Assembly (NCBI RefSeq): GCF_001613345.1
Contig: NZ_BDCE01000056.1
Span: 1-64,000 of the forward strand
Origin: Nocardia uniformis NBRC 13702
GTDB taxonomy: Bacteria; Actinomycetota; Actinomycetes; Mycobacteriales; Mycobacteriaceae
Length of the DNA: 64,000 nucleotides
Direction: 5' to 3'
Of this stretch, positions 44,899-53,041 are shown one piece after another; position 1 is the stretch's first letter; each line of letters opens with the position of its first letter. The notes under the pieces are model-generated. The model worked only from the letters and a program-made list of their open reading frames with translations, was not told where the DNA came from and made no database searches. A program made the translations under genes and the position numbers.

Positions 44899-45927
44899 AT
44901 GTTCCGAGGAATACGACACCCCAGGCTGGTGCTGATCACCGGCGCGGGCAGCGGGATCGGACGAGCCACGGCCCTGCGGTTCGCCGGCCTGGACGCGGAG
45001 ATCATCGTCACCGATATCGCGGCGGACTCGGCACTCGAAACCGTTCACCTGATCGAGCAGGCCGGTGGTCGTGCGGTGGCCTATCGGCTCGACGTCACCG
45101 ATCGGGCGGCATGGACTGAACTCGCCGACCTCGTCGAAACCCGGCACGGCATACCCGATGTGGTCGTCAACAACGCCGGGATCGTGGTCATCGGCGGTTT
45201 TCTGGAGCAGCCCAAGGCCGCCTGGGATCGGCAGATGGCAGTCAATTTCGACGGCGTCATCAACGGCTGCCGGGTCTTCGCGCCGCTGCTGGCGCGGGCC
45301 GGGCGCGGCCAGATCGTGAATGTGTCCTCGGTGCAGGCATTTACGCCGATTCCGATGACGCCGTCGTACAACACCGCTAAGGCAGGCGTGCGGATGTTCT
45401 CCGAATGCCTGCGCGGGGAAATGGCCGGGCACGGCGTTGGCGTCTCTGTTGTCTTTCCGGGCGCCGCGGCCACCGGCATCGTGGCGGGCGAGGTCACCAC
45501 GAACACCGGCGTCGATGCCGAACGGGTCGCCCAGCTGCAACGCACAGCTGCCGTACTGGTTCAGAAATACGGTCCCCGACTGGGTTTCGGCCCGGATACC
45601 ATCGCCAAGGGCATCGTGCGCGCGGTGCGCTACAACCTCGGCGCACTGCCGATCCGGCCCGAGGCCTGGGCGATGTTCGCGGTGTCGCGGCTCTCGCCCG
45701 GTGGCTGGCGGATGATCCTGGGCCAAGCCAGGCCGATGTGGGTGGCCAGTGCCGTCCAATCGGCTACCGCACTGATCCCGGAGCGGGTGTTGCAGGCCTT
45801 CGACTCGGTCAACGACGCCGAGCCGCAAACCGCGATCGACACCATCGTCGAGTTCGCTTATGCACTCCGAGCACCCTCTGGACCCGTCGTGGTCGACGAG
45901 ATTCCGATGACAGGTTCGCCCAAGTGA
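44899..45927 (+). CDS. Short-chain dehydrogenase, twin B
   Basis: 342 residues, MFRGIRHPRLVLITGAGSG. TGAGSGIG, VNNAG, NVSSVQ and SYNTAK. Same C-terminal domain as twin A plus about 30 more residues. Its stop overlaps the next gene's GTG. Confidence 0.88.
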   Translation: MFRGIRHPRLVLITGAGSGIGRATALRFAGLDAEIIVTDIAADSALETVHLIEQAGGRAVAYRLDVTDRAAWTELADLVETRHGIPDVVVNNAGIVVIGGFLEQPKAAWDRQMAVNFDGVINGCRVFAPLLARAGRGQIVNVSSVQAFTPIPMTPSYNTAKAGVRMFSECLRGEMAGHGVGVSVVFPGAAATGIVAGEVTTNTGVDAERVAQLQRTAAVLVQKYGPRLGFGPDTIAKGIVRAVRYNLGALPIRPEAWAMFAVSRLSPGGWRMILGQARPMWVASAVQSATALIPERVLQAFDSVNDAEPQTAIDTIVEFAYALRAPSGPVVVDEIPMTGSPK

Positions 45928-47000
45928 CGAGCCCGGACCCGGTCGAGGTGATGGCCGAGCGGCTGATCGAAGCACATGTGGCCTACATCGTCGCGGAGCT
46001 GAGCGGGGAGCAGCTGGTCGAGCAGGCCGACGGCATCCTGCGCGACATCTTCGCCGTCGAGGAGACCTTGAAGGTCGCCGACGTCCTCGACAGCGACTCT
46101 GTCAAAGCGAGTGTGCTGGCCGTCATCGGCGTGCTCAACAGCAGTTCGGTGAACCGGCAGCTGTTCGAGGCGCTGGCCGACGCCATCTACGACCTGTCCG
46201 CCAATGAGAGCTTCCGGCTCGGCGAGGTGGTCGACCGCGACGGTATCGCCCGGCTGGTCACCACGGTGGTCGGCATGCACACCATGTTCGAGCGCACGCT
46301 CGAACGGTTCACCAAGAGCCCCACCGTCGCCCATGTCGCCTCGACGTTCGTCAACCGGATCGTCAGCGGCGCCGCCGAGGCCGTACGCAGCCGGGCCGAG
46401 AAGGTGCCCGGCGTGAGTTCGGTGCTGTCCCTCGGCGACAGGACCGTCGGCAAGGTTTTCAGCACGGGCGACAAGGCCTTCGGCGAGCGCCTCGGCGACG
46501 CCACCGCGGCCGCCGCGCAGTACGCGGTGCGCCGCACCAACAACGCGATCCTGACCGTCATCAAGGAGACGCCGCTGGCCGAGGCGACGATGGAGGTCTA
46601 CGACCTCTTCGCCGGCGAACCGGTCAGCGATCTGCGCGAATTCCTCTCCCTGGAGGAACTGCGCGAGCTGGTTTCCGCCCTGTTCGATCTGCTCACCACC
46701 GTCAAGAACGAGCAGTATCTGGCCGACCTGATCGGCGACGCCGCCGACATCCTGCTCGAGTACTACGGCGATTACACCGTGGCCGGACTCGCCAAGGAAT
46801 TCGGTGTCACCCCGGAACTGCTGCGCGACGAATTCTGCCGCTACGCACCGCCGATCATCGAGGCCGCCAAAGCCGATGGGGTCCTCGCCGGCCTCATCCG
46901 CAACCGTGTCGAACCGTTCTATCGATCCGAGGTAGTGCACGACATTCTCGCCCTCCCCATGGCAACACCGATATCCCCACCGAAAGTCGAGGAATCATGA
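45924..47000 (+). CDS. Conserved hypothetical protein, mostly helical
   Basis: 358 residues from GTG 45924, coupled at both ends (GTGA with the SDR, ATGA with the BVMO). Almost entirely alpha-helical, with no membrane segment: VADVLDSDSVKASVLAVIG, TMFERTLERFTKSPT, LSLEELRELVSALFDLL. I recognise no domain. The strict coupling means it is made in step with the oxidoreductases. Confidence 0.75.
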   Translation: MTSPDPVEVMAERLIEAHVAYIVAELSGEQLVEQADGILRDIFAVEETLKVADVLDSDSVKASVLAVIGVLNSSSVNRQLFEALADAIYDLSANESFRLGEVVDRDGIARLVTTVVGMHTMFERTLERFTKSPTVAHVASTFVNRIVSGAAEAVRSRAEKVPGVSSVLSLGDRTVGKVFSTGDKAFGERLGDATAAAAQYAVRRTNNAILTVIKETPLAEATMEVYDLFAGEPVSDLREFLSLEELRELVSALFDLLTTVKNEQYLADLIGDAADILLEYYGDYTVAGLAKEFGVTPELLRDEFCRYAPPIIEAAKADGVLAGLIRNRVEPFYRSEVVHDILALPMATPISPPKVEES

Positions 47001-48607
47001 AGAGACCATCCAGGCGCGCAGCGGAAAGCCCGGCCACGCCGGAATTCGAGGTCGCGGTGATCGGCGCGGGGCCCGGCGGCATCGCCGCGGGTGTGAAGCT
47101 GAAGCGGGCGAAGATCGAGGATTTCGTCATCATCGACCGCGACACCGATTTCGGTGGCAGCTGGCACGAGAACCACTACCCGGGGCTCGGCGTCGACATC
47201 CCCTGGCCCGCTTACCAGTTCTCGTTCGAGCGCAAGACCGATTGGTCCCGGTTCTTTCCCAAGGGGCCAGAGGTCAAGCAGTATCACGTCGAGGTGGCGC
47301 GCAAATACGGGCTGTACCCGCATGCCCGCTTCCAGACCCGCATCGTCAAGGAGGAATTCGATGACGAGCGACACTATTGGAAGCTGCACACCGCCGAGGG
47401 CACGGTGCTCACCGCGCGGTTCCTGATCAACGCGGTCGGCGCGTTCGTGCGGCCGCGGTCGGACAGTTTCACCGGGGTCGAGGGGTTCCAGGGCGAGATT
47501 CTGCGGCCGCACAATTGGAACGACGACTACGACCTGAAGGGCAAGCGGGTCGGCGTCGTCGGCACGGGAGCCAGTGCGGTGCAGATCATCCCGGCCATCC
47601 GCGACGAGGTGGCCGCCATGACGGTGTTCCAGCGGACCCCGGTGTGGTCGTTCCCCAAACCCGATTTCCAGACGCCGACGCTGATGAAGCGGCTGCTCGC
47701 CCTCCCCGGCGTGCTGCCGATCGTGCACGGCACCATCCTGGTCGGCGTCGACCTGGCCTTGCGTGGCCTCGTCTCCGCGCCAAACGGGGTGCTGCGCCCG
47801 GCCCTGAGCCTGGTGGACCGGGCCGCGATCGCTGCCTACCGGCGATTGGTCGGCCTCATCGTCAAGGATCCGGCCACCGCGGCGCAGCTGAGCCCCAATT
47901 TCGGTTTCATCGCCAAACGGCCCACGATGAATACCCAATACCTGCCCACCTTCAATCACCCGCATGTCCAGCTGGTGACCGAGCCGATCGAGCGGATCAC
48001 CGCCAAGGGTATTCGCACCGCCGACGGCGTCGAGCGCGAATTCGATGCCATCGTGCTGGCCACCGGGTACGAGGTGTTCTCCGATCCGGAGACCTATCGT
48101 CCAGGAACCATTGTGGGGCGCAGTGGATTCGACCTCGGAAAGTTCTACACCGCGGAGGGATTGCAGGCCTACCAGAGTGTTTCGGTGCACGGGCTGCCGA
48201 ACCGGTGGACCCTCGTCGGCCCCTACTCCTGGACCGGCTCGGGCTGGCACGACTTCGTCGAGATGACCGCCGACCACGCCGCCCGCGCCATCAAGGAAGC
48301 CAAGCGCCGCAAGGCAACCCTGATGGAGATCCGCCGGGACGTGGCCGAGGACTACCATCGCAAGATCTACCAGCAGAACGAGATCGTCCGGTACTACATG
48401 ACCGAACTCAACGGGCACACACCGACGTATTACCGCAATTCCCAAGGTGAATCGACCTACATCCGCCCGACCGGCTTCTTCGAAGCCCGCCGCGGCCACC
48501 GCAAATTCCCGTTCGACCATTACAGCTACGAGGTGCTGCGCGCCGGTGCAGTGGCAGCCGAACCGGAAGGTACTGCGGTCGAGTCTGTTTCGGAGGTGAG
48601 CGCATGA
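46997..48607 (+). CDS. Baeyer-Villiger-type flavin monooxygenase with altered fingerprint
   Basis: 536 residues, MKRPSRRAAESPATPEFEV. FAD motif GAGPGG (23-28), second dinucleotide motif GVVGTGASA (186-194). The BVMO fingerprint reads FQGEILRPHNWN (164-175), with Arg170 where the conserved His should be. It is closer to the BVMO at 50880 than to the one at 41684. It may still be a Baeyer-Villiger enzyme or act as another flavin monooxygenase. Confidence 0.85.
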   Translation: MKRPSRRAAESPATPEFEVAVIGAGPGGIAAGVKLKRAKIEDFVIIDRDTDFGGSWHENHYPGLGVDIPWPAYQFSFERKTDWSRFFPKGPEVKQYHVEVARKYGLYPHARFQTRIVKEEFDDERHYWKLHTAEGTVLTARFLINAVGAFVRPRSDSFTGVEGFQGEILRPHNWNDDYDLKGKRVGVVGTGASAVQIIPAIRDEVAAMTVFQRTPVWSFPKPDFQTPTLMKRLLALPGVLPIVHGTILVGVDLALRGLVSAPNGVLRPALSLVDRAAIAAYRRLVGLIVKDPATAAQLSPNFGFIAKRPTMNTQYLPTFNHPHVQLVTEPIERITAKGIRTADGVEREFDAIVLATGYEVFSDPETYRPGTIVGRSGFDLGKFYTAEGLQAYQSVSVHGLPNRWTLVGPYSWTGSGWHDFVEMTADHAARAIKEAKRRKATLMEIRRDVAEDYHRKIYQQNEIVRYYMTELNGHTPTYYRNSQGESTYIRPTGFFEARRGHRKFPFDHYSYEVLRAGAVAAEPEGTAVESVSEVSA

Positions 48608-49290
48608 CCGCGGCGCCCGCGTACTCGACGCCGGACCGGCCGCACGCGGGTCCGGCCCCGCGACGCGGCTTCAACGGCCTGGTCGCCAGGTTCTTCGATA
48701 TCGCCGCCAAAGGCTACGATCTGGCGCCGCTGCAATACGTGATGTACCGGCCACCTCAGGACGAGATGATCGCGCTGCTGCGCGCCCGCGGCGCCCGCAC
48801 GATCGTCGACTTCGGTTGTGGCACCGGCATTCTCGCCGACCGTATCAGCTTCGAGCTGCCGGTCGCGCGGGTGCACGGCGTCGACATGTCGGCGGGCATG
48901 CTCGCCAAAGCCCGCCGCCGCAACGTCGCGGTGGAATGGCGCAACGAGCCGGCCGAACGCACCGGGTTGCCCAGCGCGTCGGTGGACGCGGTGATCACCA
49001 CCACCGCGTTCCACTTCTTCGATCAGGAACGCGCCGTCGCGGAATTCGCCCGCATCCTGCAACCCGAAGGCATCCTGGCCATCTCCGCGATCAGCACGAG
49101 CTCACCCTGGGCCCGGCCGATCCAGCGGATCAGCGGCAACAGCCTCGCGCCCGCGCACGCACCGTCGCCTCGGGAAATCGGCCAGTTGGTCGAATCGCTC
49201 GGCTTCGACCTGCTCGAACAGCGCCCGATCCGCCGGCCCTGGTACAGCCGGATGGTCCCCGACGTGCTCACCATCGCCCAGCGGCGCTAA
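48604..49290 (+). CDS. Class I SAM-dependent methyltransferase
   Basis: 228 residues, overlapping the BVMO stop (ATGA). SAM-binding motif I VDFGCGTGILA (near 69-78), HGVDMSAGML (motif II), then VDAVITTTAFHFF and ILQPEGILAISA. It resembles the methyltransferase-11 group. The substrate is unknown, and a membrane lipid or quinone-like ligand is possible. Confidence 0.82.
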   Translation: MTAAPAYSTPDRPHAGPAPRRGFNGLVARFFDIAAKGYDLAPLQYVMYRPPQDEMIALLRARGARTIVDFGCGTGILADRISFELPVARVHGVDMSAGMLAKARRRNVAVEWRNEPAERTGLPSASVDAVITTTAFHFFDQERAVAEFARILQPEGILAISAISTSSPWARPIQRISGNSLAPAHAPSPREIGQLVESLGFDLLEQRPIRRPWYSRMVPDVLTIAQRR

Positions 49291-49355
49291 TCGCGGTGGG
49301 CCCCGCCGTCAGTCGACCGGCTGGGCCCACCACCTCGAAATATCCAGCGGGACAC

Positions 49356-49808
49356 ATGCATCCGTTCACTGAGGCAATGCGCCGGCACGATCTGGACGCG
49401 CTGGTCAGCACGCTCACCGCCGACGTCCTGTACCGCTCTCCGGTGATGTACTGCGAATTGGCCGGCCCCGACGTCATGGAATTCATGGGAGTCTTCTTCG
49501 ACGCCGTCAGCGAGATCACCGACATCCACGAGTACGGCAACGACCAGATCCTCATCCTGCTCGCCGCCGTCACGGCGCGCGACCGCTGCGGCAGCGCCAC
49601 CTGGGTGCTCTATCTCGACGACCACCGGCAGGTCCGCCGGATCACCTGGCAGGTCCGGCCCTTCAGCCTGGCACTGCGCCTGTCGGACACCTTCGCCACC
49701 GCCCTGGCTCGCCGCCATCACCGCCCCGGGCCGGTGGCCATCCCCCTCACCCGCTGGCCGGCCACCACCCTCGACCTGCTCGCCCCGCTGCTGCCACGCA
49801 AGCGATAG
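49356..49808 (+). CDS. NTF2/SnoaL-like small protein
   Basis: 150 residues from ATG 49356; the ribosome-binding site is weak. It starts MHPFTEAMRRHDLDALVSTL, continues with TADVLYRSPVMY and has cone-like alpha/beta segments, as in SnoaL/NTF2 folds. It ends the operon. Ligand unknown. Confidence 0.65.
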   Translation: MHPFTEAMRRHDLDALVSTLTADVLYRSPVMYCELAGPDVMEFMGVFFDAVSEITDIHEYGNDQILILLAAVTARDRCGSATWVLYLDDHRQVRRITWQVRPFSLALRLSDTFATALARRHHRPGPVAIPLTRWPATTLDLLAPLLPRKR

Positions 49809-49834
49809 CCCGCCCAGCACCCCGTGCGGTTACC

Positions 49835-49859
49835 GAGCACCCCGTATACCGGTGCTCGC
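49835..49859. terminator. Hairpin between convergent genes
   Basis: CGAGCACC (49835-49842) and GGTGCTCG (49852-49859) form an 8-bp stem. No T-run follows. Its position between the ends of two converging operons suggests a weak terminator. Confidence 0.45.
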
Positions 49860-49905
49860 TGCCCGCCTGGGGCTCGGCTGGTGTCAGACCCGGCGGTGTG
49901 GCGAG

Positions 49906-50880
49906 CTAGCGGGCCTGCCAGTCGTAGCGGATTTCGGTGAGCCGTTCGCTCATGCGCCACAGGCGGCGGGCGTACCAGTGGCTGTAGGCCAGAGGGCTGC
50001 GCAGGGTGCGGCGCGGGTAGCCCGCGATCTCGAAAGCCGGTCCCAGGTAGGCGTTTCCGGGTAGGCCGGGCATGGTCGCCGCGTACAGCTGGGGTAGGGC
50101 GCCCATGTGGTCGGGCTGGGCCAGGGCGAACAGGATTCGCTGCGGGACGGCGGCCAGTGCGGCGATCAGGCCGCGTTCACCATCGCCGTCGTAGAGGTGG
50201 GTGGCGGACAGGCCCGGATGAGCGGCCACCGCGGTCAGGGTGGTGCCCGCGGCTTGTGCGCGGCGCGCCAGCTCGGCGGTGAACAGCAGGTTCGCCAGTT
50301 TGGATTGGCTGTAGGCGGGCCAGCGCAGGTATAGCAGGCGCCAGTTCGGGTCGAGCAGGTTGACGACGCCGCCCCAGGCCGCCACCGAGGACACGGTGAC
50401 CACCCGGGGCTGCGGAGCCCGCAGCAGGCTGGGTAGCAGCAAGCCGGTGAAAGCGAAGTGTCCCAGGTGATTTGTGCCGAATTGAGTGTCGAAGCCATCG
50501 GCCGTGCGCGAGCGCGGCACCGCCATGACACCCGCGTTGTTCACCAGCAGATCGACCATCCCCTCCGATTCGCCGATCTGCGTGGCGGCGCGCCGGATCG
50601 AGGCCAGGTCGGCCAGATCCAGCGCGAGCACCTCGGGCTTGGCGGCAGTGGCGGCGTCCGCGACTGTCGCCACCGCGGCGGTGGCTTTCGCCGCGTCCCG
50701 GCAGGCCAGGATTACGCGAGCACCCTTGGCCGCCAGCGCTTGTGCGGTACGCAGGCCCAGCCCGCTGTTCGCGCCGGTGACCACCGCGGTCTTTCCCGTT
50801 TGGTCCGGGATTTCGGCCGCGGTCCAGCGGCGCGGCAGAATCGGGGTGTTAGCCACGGTGGCCTCCAGGTATTTCGGCAT
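49906..50880 (-). CDS. Short-chain dehydrogenase, retinol-dehydrogenase-like
   Basis: 324 residues from ATG 50880, overlapping the BVMO stop by one base (TGATG). TGANSGLG, VNNAG, VSSVAAWG and AYSQSK. The GANSGLG variant and length are typical of the RDH/WWOX-like SDR group. It is co-transcribed with the BVMO and could supply or remove its ketone. Confidence 0.86.
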   Translation of the reverse strand: MPKYLEATVANTPILPRRWTAAEIPDQTGKTAVVTGANSGLGLRTAQALAAKGARVILACRDAAKATAAVATVADAATAAKPEVLALDLADLASIRRAATQIGESEGMVDLLVNNAGVMAVPRSRTADGFDTQFGTNHLGHFAFTGLLLPSLLRAPQPRVVTVSSVAAWGGVVNLLDPNWRLLYLRWPAYSQSKLANLLFTAELARRAQAAGTTLTAVAAHPGLSATHLYDGDGERGLIAALAAVPQRILFALAQPDHMGALPQLYAATMPGLPGNAYLGPAFEIAGYPRRTLRSPLAYSHWYARRLWRMSERLTEIRYDWQAR

Positions 50881-52454
50881 CAGCTTGCTGTTACGTGGTA
50901 TTCGGCCGTCGGCACCGCGTCGGCTCGCACCGCCAGTCGTTCGAACCGATAGTCGCGCAACGGGAAATGCTTTGCGCGCCAACGGGCGTAATGGACGCTT
51001 CCCGGGCGAATGTAGGGCATATCGCCCTGCGAGTTGCGGTAATAGGTCGAGACATCCTTGTTGCGGACATTGAAGTAGTACTCGACGCCGCGCATCAGCC
51101 GTTTGACCTTCGCGTGGTAGGCCTGGTGGGGCTGCTCCCCCACTTCGACCAGGGTCGCGCCGCGCTCGCGGGCGGCGGCGATGGCGCGCACGCCGTGGGT
51201 GGCGCCGGTCTCGACCAGGTCGTGCCAGCCGGTACCGCTCCAGGCATAGGGGCCGACCACGAAGAACCGGTTCGGGAACTTCGGCACCGAGACCGCGTCG
51301 TAGGCTTGTAAACCGTTCTCCCGGAAGAGCTTTGCGAGGTCAGCGCCGTCGCGCCCGACGATGGCGCCGATCGGGTAGCTTTCCGCCTCGCAGAACAGGT
51401 CGTGCCCGGTGGCGAGCACGATCATGTCGAATTCGTGTTCGACGCCGTCGGCGGTGCGGACACCGCGCTCGGTGATCGCCTCGACCGCCTGCGGTATCAG
51501 TCGCACATTGGGCCGGTCGAAAGTCTTCAGATAGTCGCTGTTGAAGGTCGGGCGTTTGGCGACCGGGCCATATTTCGGCGAAAGCAGTTCGCGCAGTCGC
51601 GGATCCTTGGGCCCGAACAGCCGCATGTACAGGTGGCGGTAGACCCAGGTACCGCCGGCGTCCAGGCCGCCGGTGAGCGGCACGATGGCGGACTGCGGCG
51701 CATAGGACAACCCCGACTGCACCGCGTCCATCGCCACCAGCCCGATCCGGTGCACCAGGGCCATCACCCCCGGAAGGCGCAGCAGCCAGCGAACTTTCGC
51801 GAGTGGAATATCCGGGCGGATCCACACCCAGGCCGGAGTGCGCTGGAAGACAACAAGTTCGCCCACGCCTTTGCTCGCCATGCCCGGCACCAACTGCACG
51901 GCGCTCGCGCCGGTGCCGACCACGCCGACCCGCTTGCCGGAGTAGTCGTAGCCATGATCCCAGCTGGCCGGGCGCATGAGTTTGCCCCGGAAGTCACCGA
52001 TGCCGCCGATCGGCGGATCCTTGGGGTTGATGAACGCGCCGATCGCGGTCATCAGGAAGCGGGTGGTGATCTCGCGGCCGTCGGAAATCCGCAAGCGCCA
52101 CTGGTGCTTCGACTCGTCCCACAGCTCCTGGATCACCTCGGTGCCGAACACCATCTTCTCGATCAGCCCGTACTTGCGGGCCACCGTCTCGTGGTAGGCC
52201 TGCACCTCGTCGTGGTGCGGAAACAGCCGGCTCCAGCGGGGGCTGCGGGCGAAGGAGAACTGGTAGAGCAGCGCGGGCAGATCGACGCTCGCACCGGGAT
52301 AGGTGTTGTCGCGCCAGGTCCCGCCCATCCAGCTCGCCCGCTCCAGAATCGCGAAGTTCTCGATGCCCGCACGCTTCAACTTGACGCCCGCGGCGATTCC
52401 GCCTGGGCCCGAACCGATTACAACTACCTCGTAAGCGGGCTGCACCACTGCCAT
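50880..52454 (-). CDS. Baeyer-Villiger-type flavin monooxygenase with altered fingerprint
   Basis: 524 residues from ATG 52454 with GAAGGAG. FAD motif GSGPGG (14-19), fingerprint FRGKLMRPASWD (155-166) with Arg161 replacing His, second motif GVVGTGASA (177-185). It shares the substitution with the enzyme at 46997. The operator ends 25 bp upstream of the start. Confidence 0.85.
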   Translation of the reverse strand: MAVVQPAYEVVVIGSGPGGIAAGVKLKRAGIENFAILERASWMGGTWRDNTYPGASVDLPALLYQFSFARSPRWSRLFPHHDEVQAYHETVARKYGLIEKMVFGTEVIQELWDESKHQWRLRISDGREITTRFLMTAIGAFINPKDPPIGGIGDFRGKLMRPASWDHGYDYSGKRVGVVGTGASAVQLVPGMASKGVGELVVFQRTPAWVWIRPDIPLAKVRWLLRLPGVMALVHRIGLVAMDAVQSGLSYAPQSAIVPLTGGLDAGGTWVYRHLYMRLFGPKDPRLRELLSPKYGPVAKRPTFNSDYLKTFDRPNVRLIPQAVEAITERGVRTADGVEHEFDMIVLATGHDLFCEAESYPIGAIVGRDGADLAKLFRENGLQAYDAVSVPKFPNRFFVVGPYAWSGTGWHDLVETGATHGVRAIAAARERGATLVEVGEQPHQAYHAKVKRLMRGVEYYFNVRNKDVSTYYRNSQGDMPYIRPGSVHYARWRAKHFPLRDYRFERLAVRADAVPTAEYHVTAS

Positions 52455-52478
52455 CGGATAACGCTCCTTCGCGCTCAA

Positions 52479-52491
52479 CTGTCTGGGACAG
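52479..52491. promoter_or_regulatory. Operator palindrome, BVMO / membrane protein
   Basis: CTGTCTGGGACAG, perfect, in the divergent gap between the BVMO (25 bp) and the membrane protein (75 bp). Confidence 0.8.
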
Positions 52492-52565
52492 CTTAACCGA
52501 TGGTGTTACGATCCGACAGTCCAGCGGCCGGAGCCGCCACCACCAGACCGAGTACAGGAACCGCC

Positions 52566-53033
52566 ATGGCGCACTTCCACACCTTCCGGGAACCGGATCC
52601 CTTCGCGACGATCGAGGTCCGGCCGAGCCCGGTCGAACGGCTGGCGCGCTACCTGCTCACCCAGCTCGCCGCCTGGCTCGGCCCCAAACTGCAGCGGATG
52701 GCCTCGTTCCTGTTCGAGGAGTTCCGCCGCGGCCTCCTAGCCGCCGCCCTGCTCGGATTCGCACTGGTAGCAGCGGTTTACGGCGCGTTCTACCTGATCG
52801 ACCTGGCGATTGTGGCACTGGACATGTGGCTGCCGCACTGGGCTTCCCTCAGCATCATCGCGGGCGCTCTACTGCTACCCGCCCTGATCGCCGCCACCTT
52901 GGGTGTGTGGCAGCTGAGCCGGATGAAGCTGGTCCGTGGCACCGTCGCGGGCCTCGCTCAGGTCGGGGTGCTGCTGTGGTCGCTCACCCGGCCCATGCCC
53001 GCCGAGGCCGAGGCCGAGCGACGCGTTCCCTAG
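52566..53033 (+). CDS. Membrane protein, holin-superfamily-like
   Basis: 155 residues from ATG 52566 with AGGAA. A soluble N-terminus (1-55) is followed by an amphipathic helix and two strong hydrophobic segments (about 60-88 and 95-120). The layout resembles actinobacterial holin-X/DUF1469 proteins; the assignment is tentative. Confidence 0.65.
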   Translation: MAHFHTFREPDPFATIEVRPSPVERLARYLLTQLAAWLGPKLQRMASFLFEEFRRGLLAAALLGFALVAAVYGAFYLIDLAIVALDMWLPHWASLSIIAGALLLPALIAATLGVWQLSRMKLVRGTVAGLAQVGVLLWSLTRPMPAEAEAERRVP

Positions 53034-53041
53034 TTTCCGAT

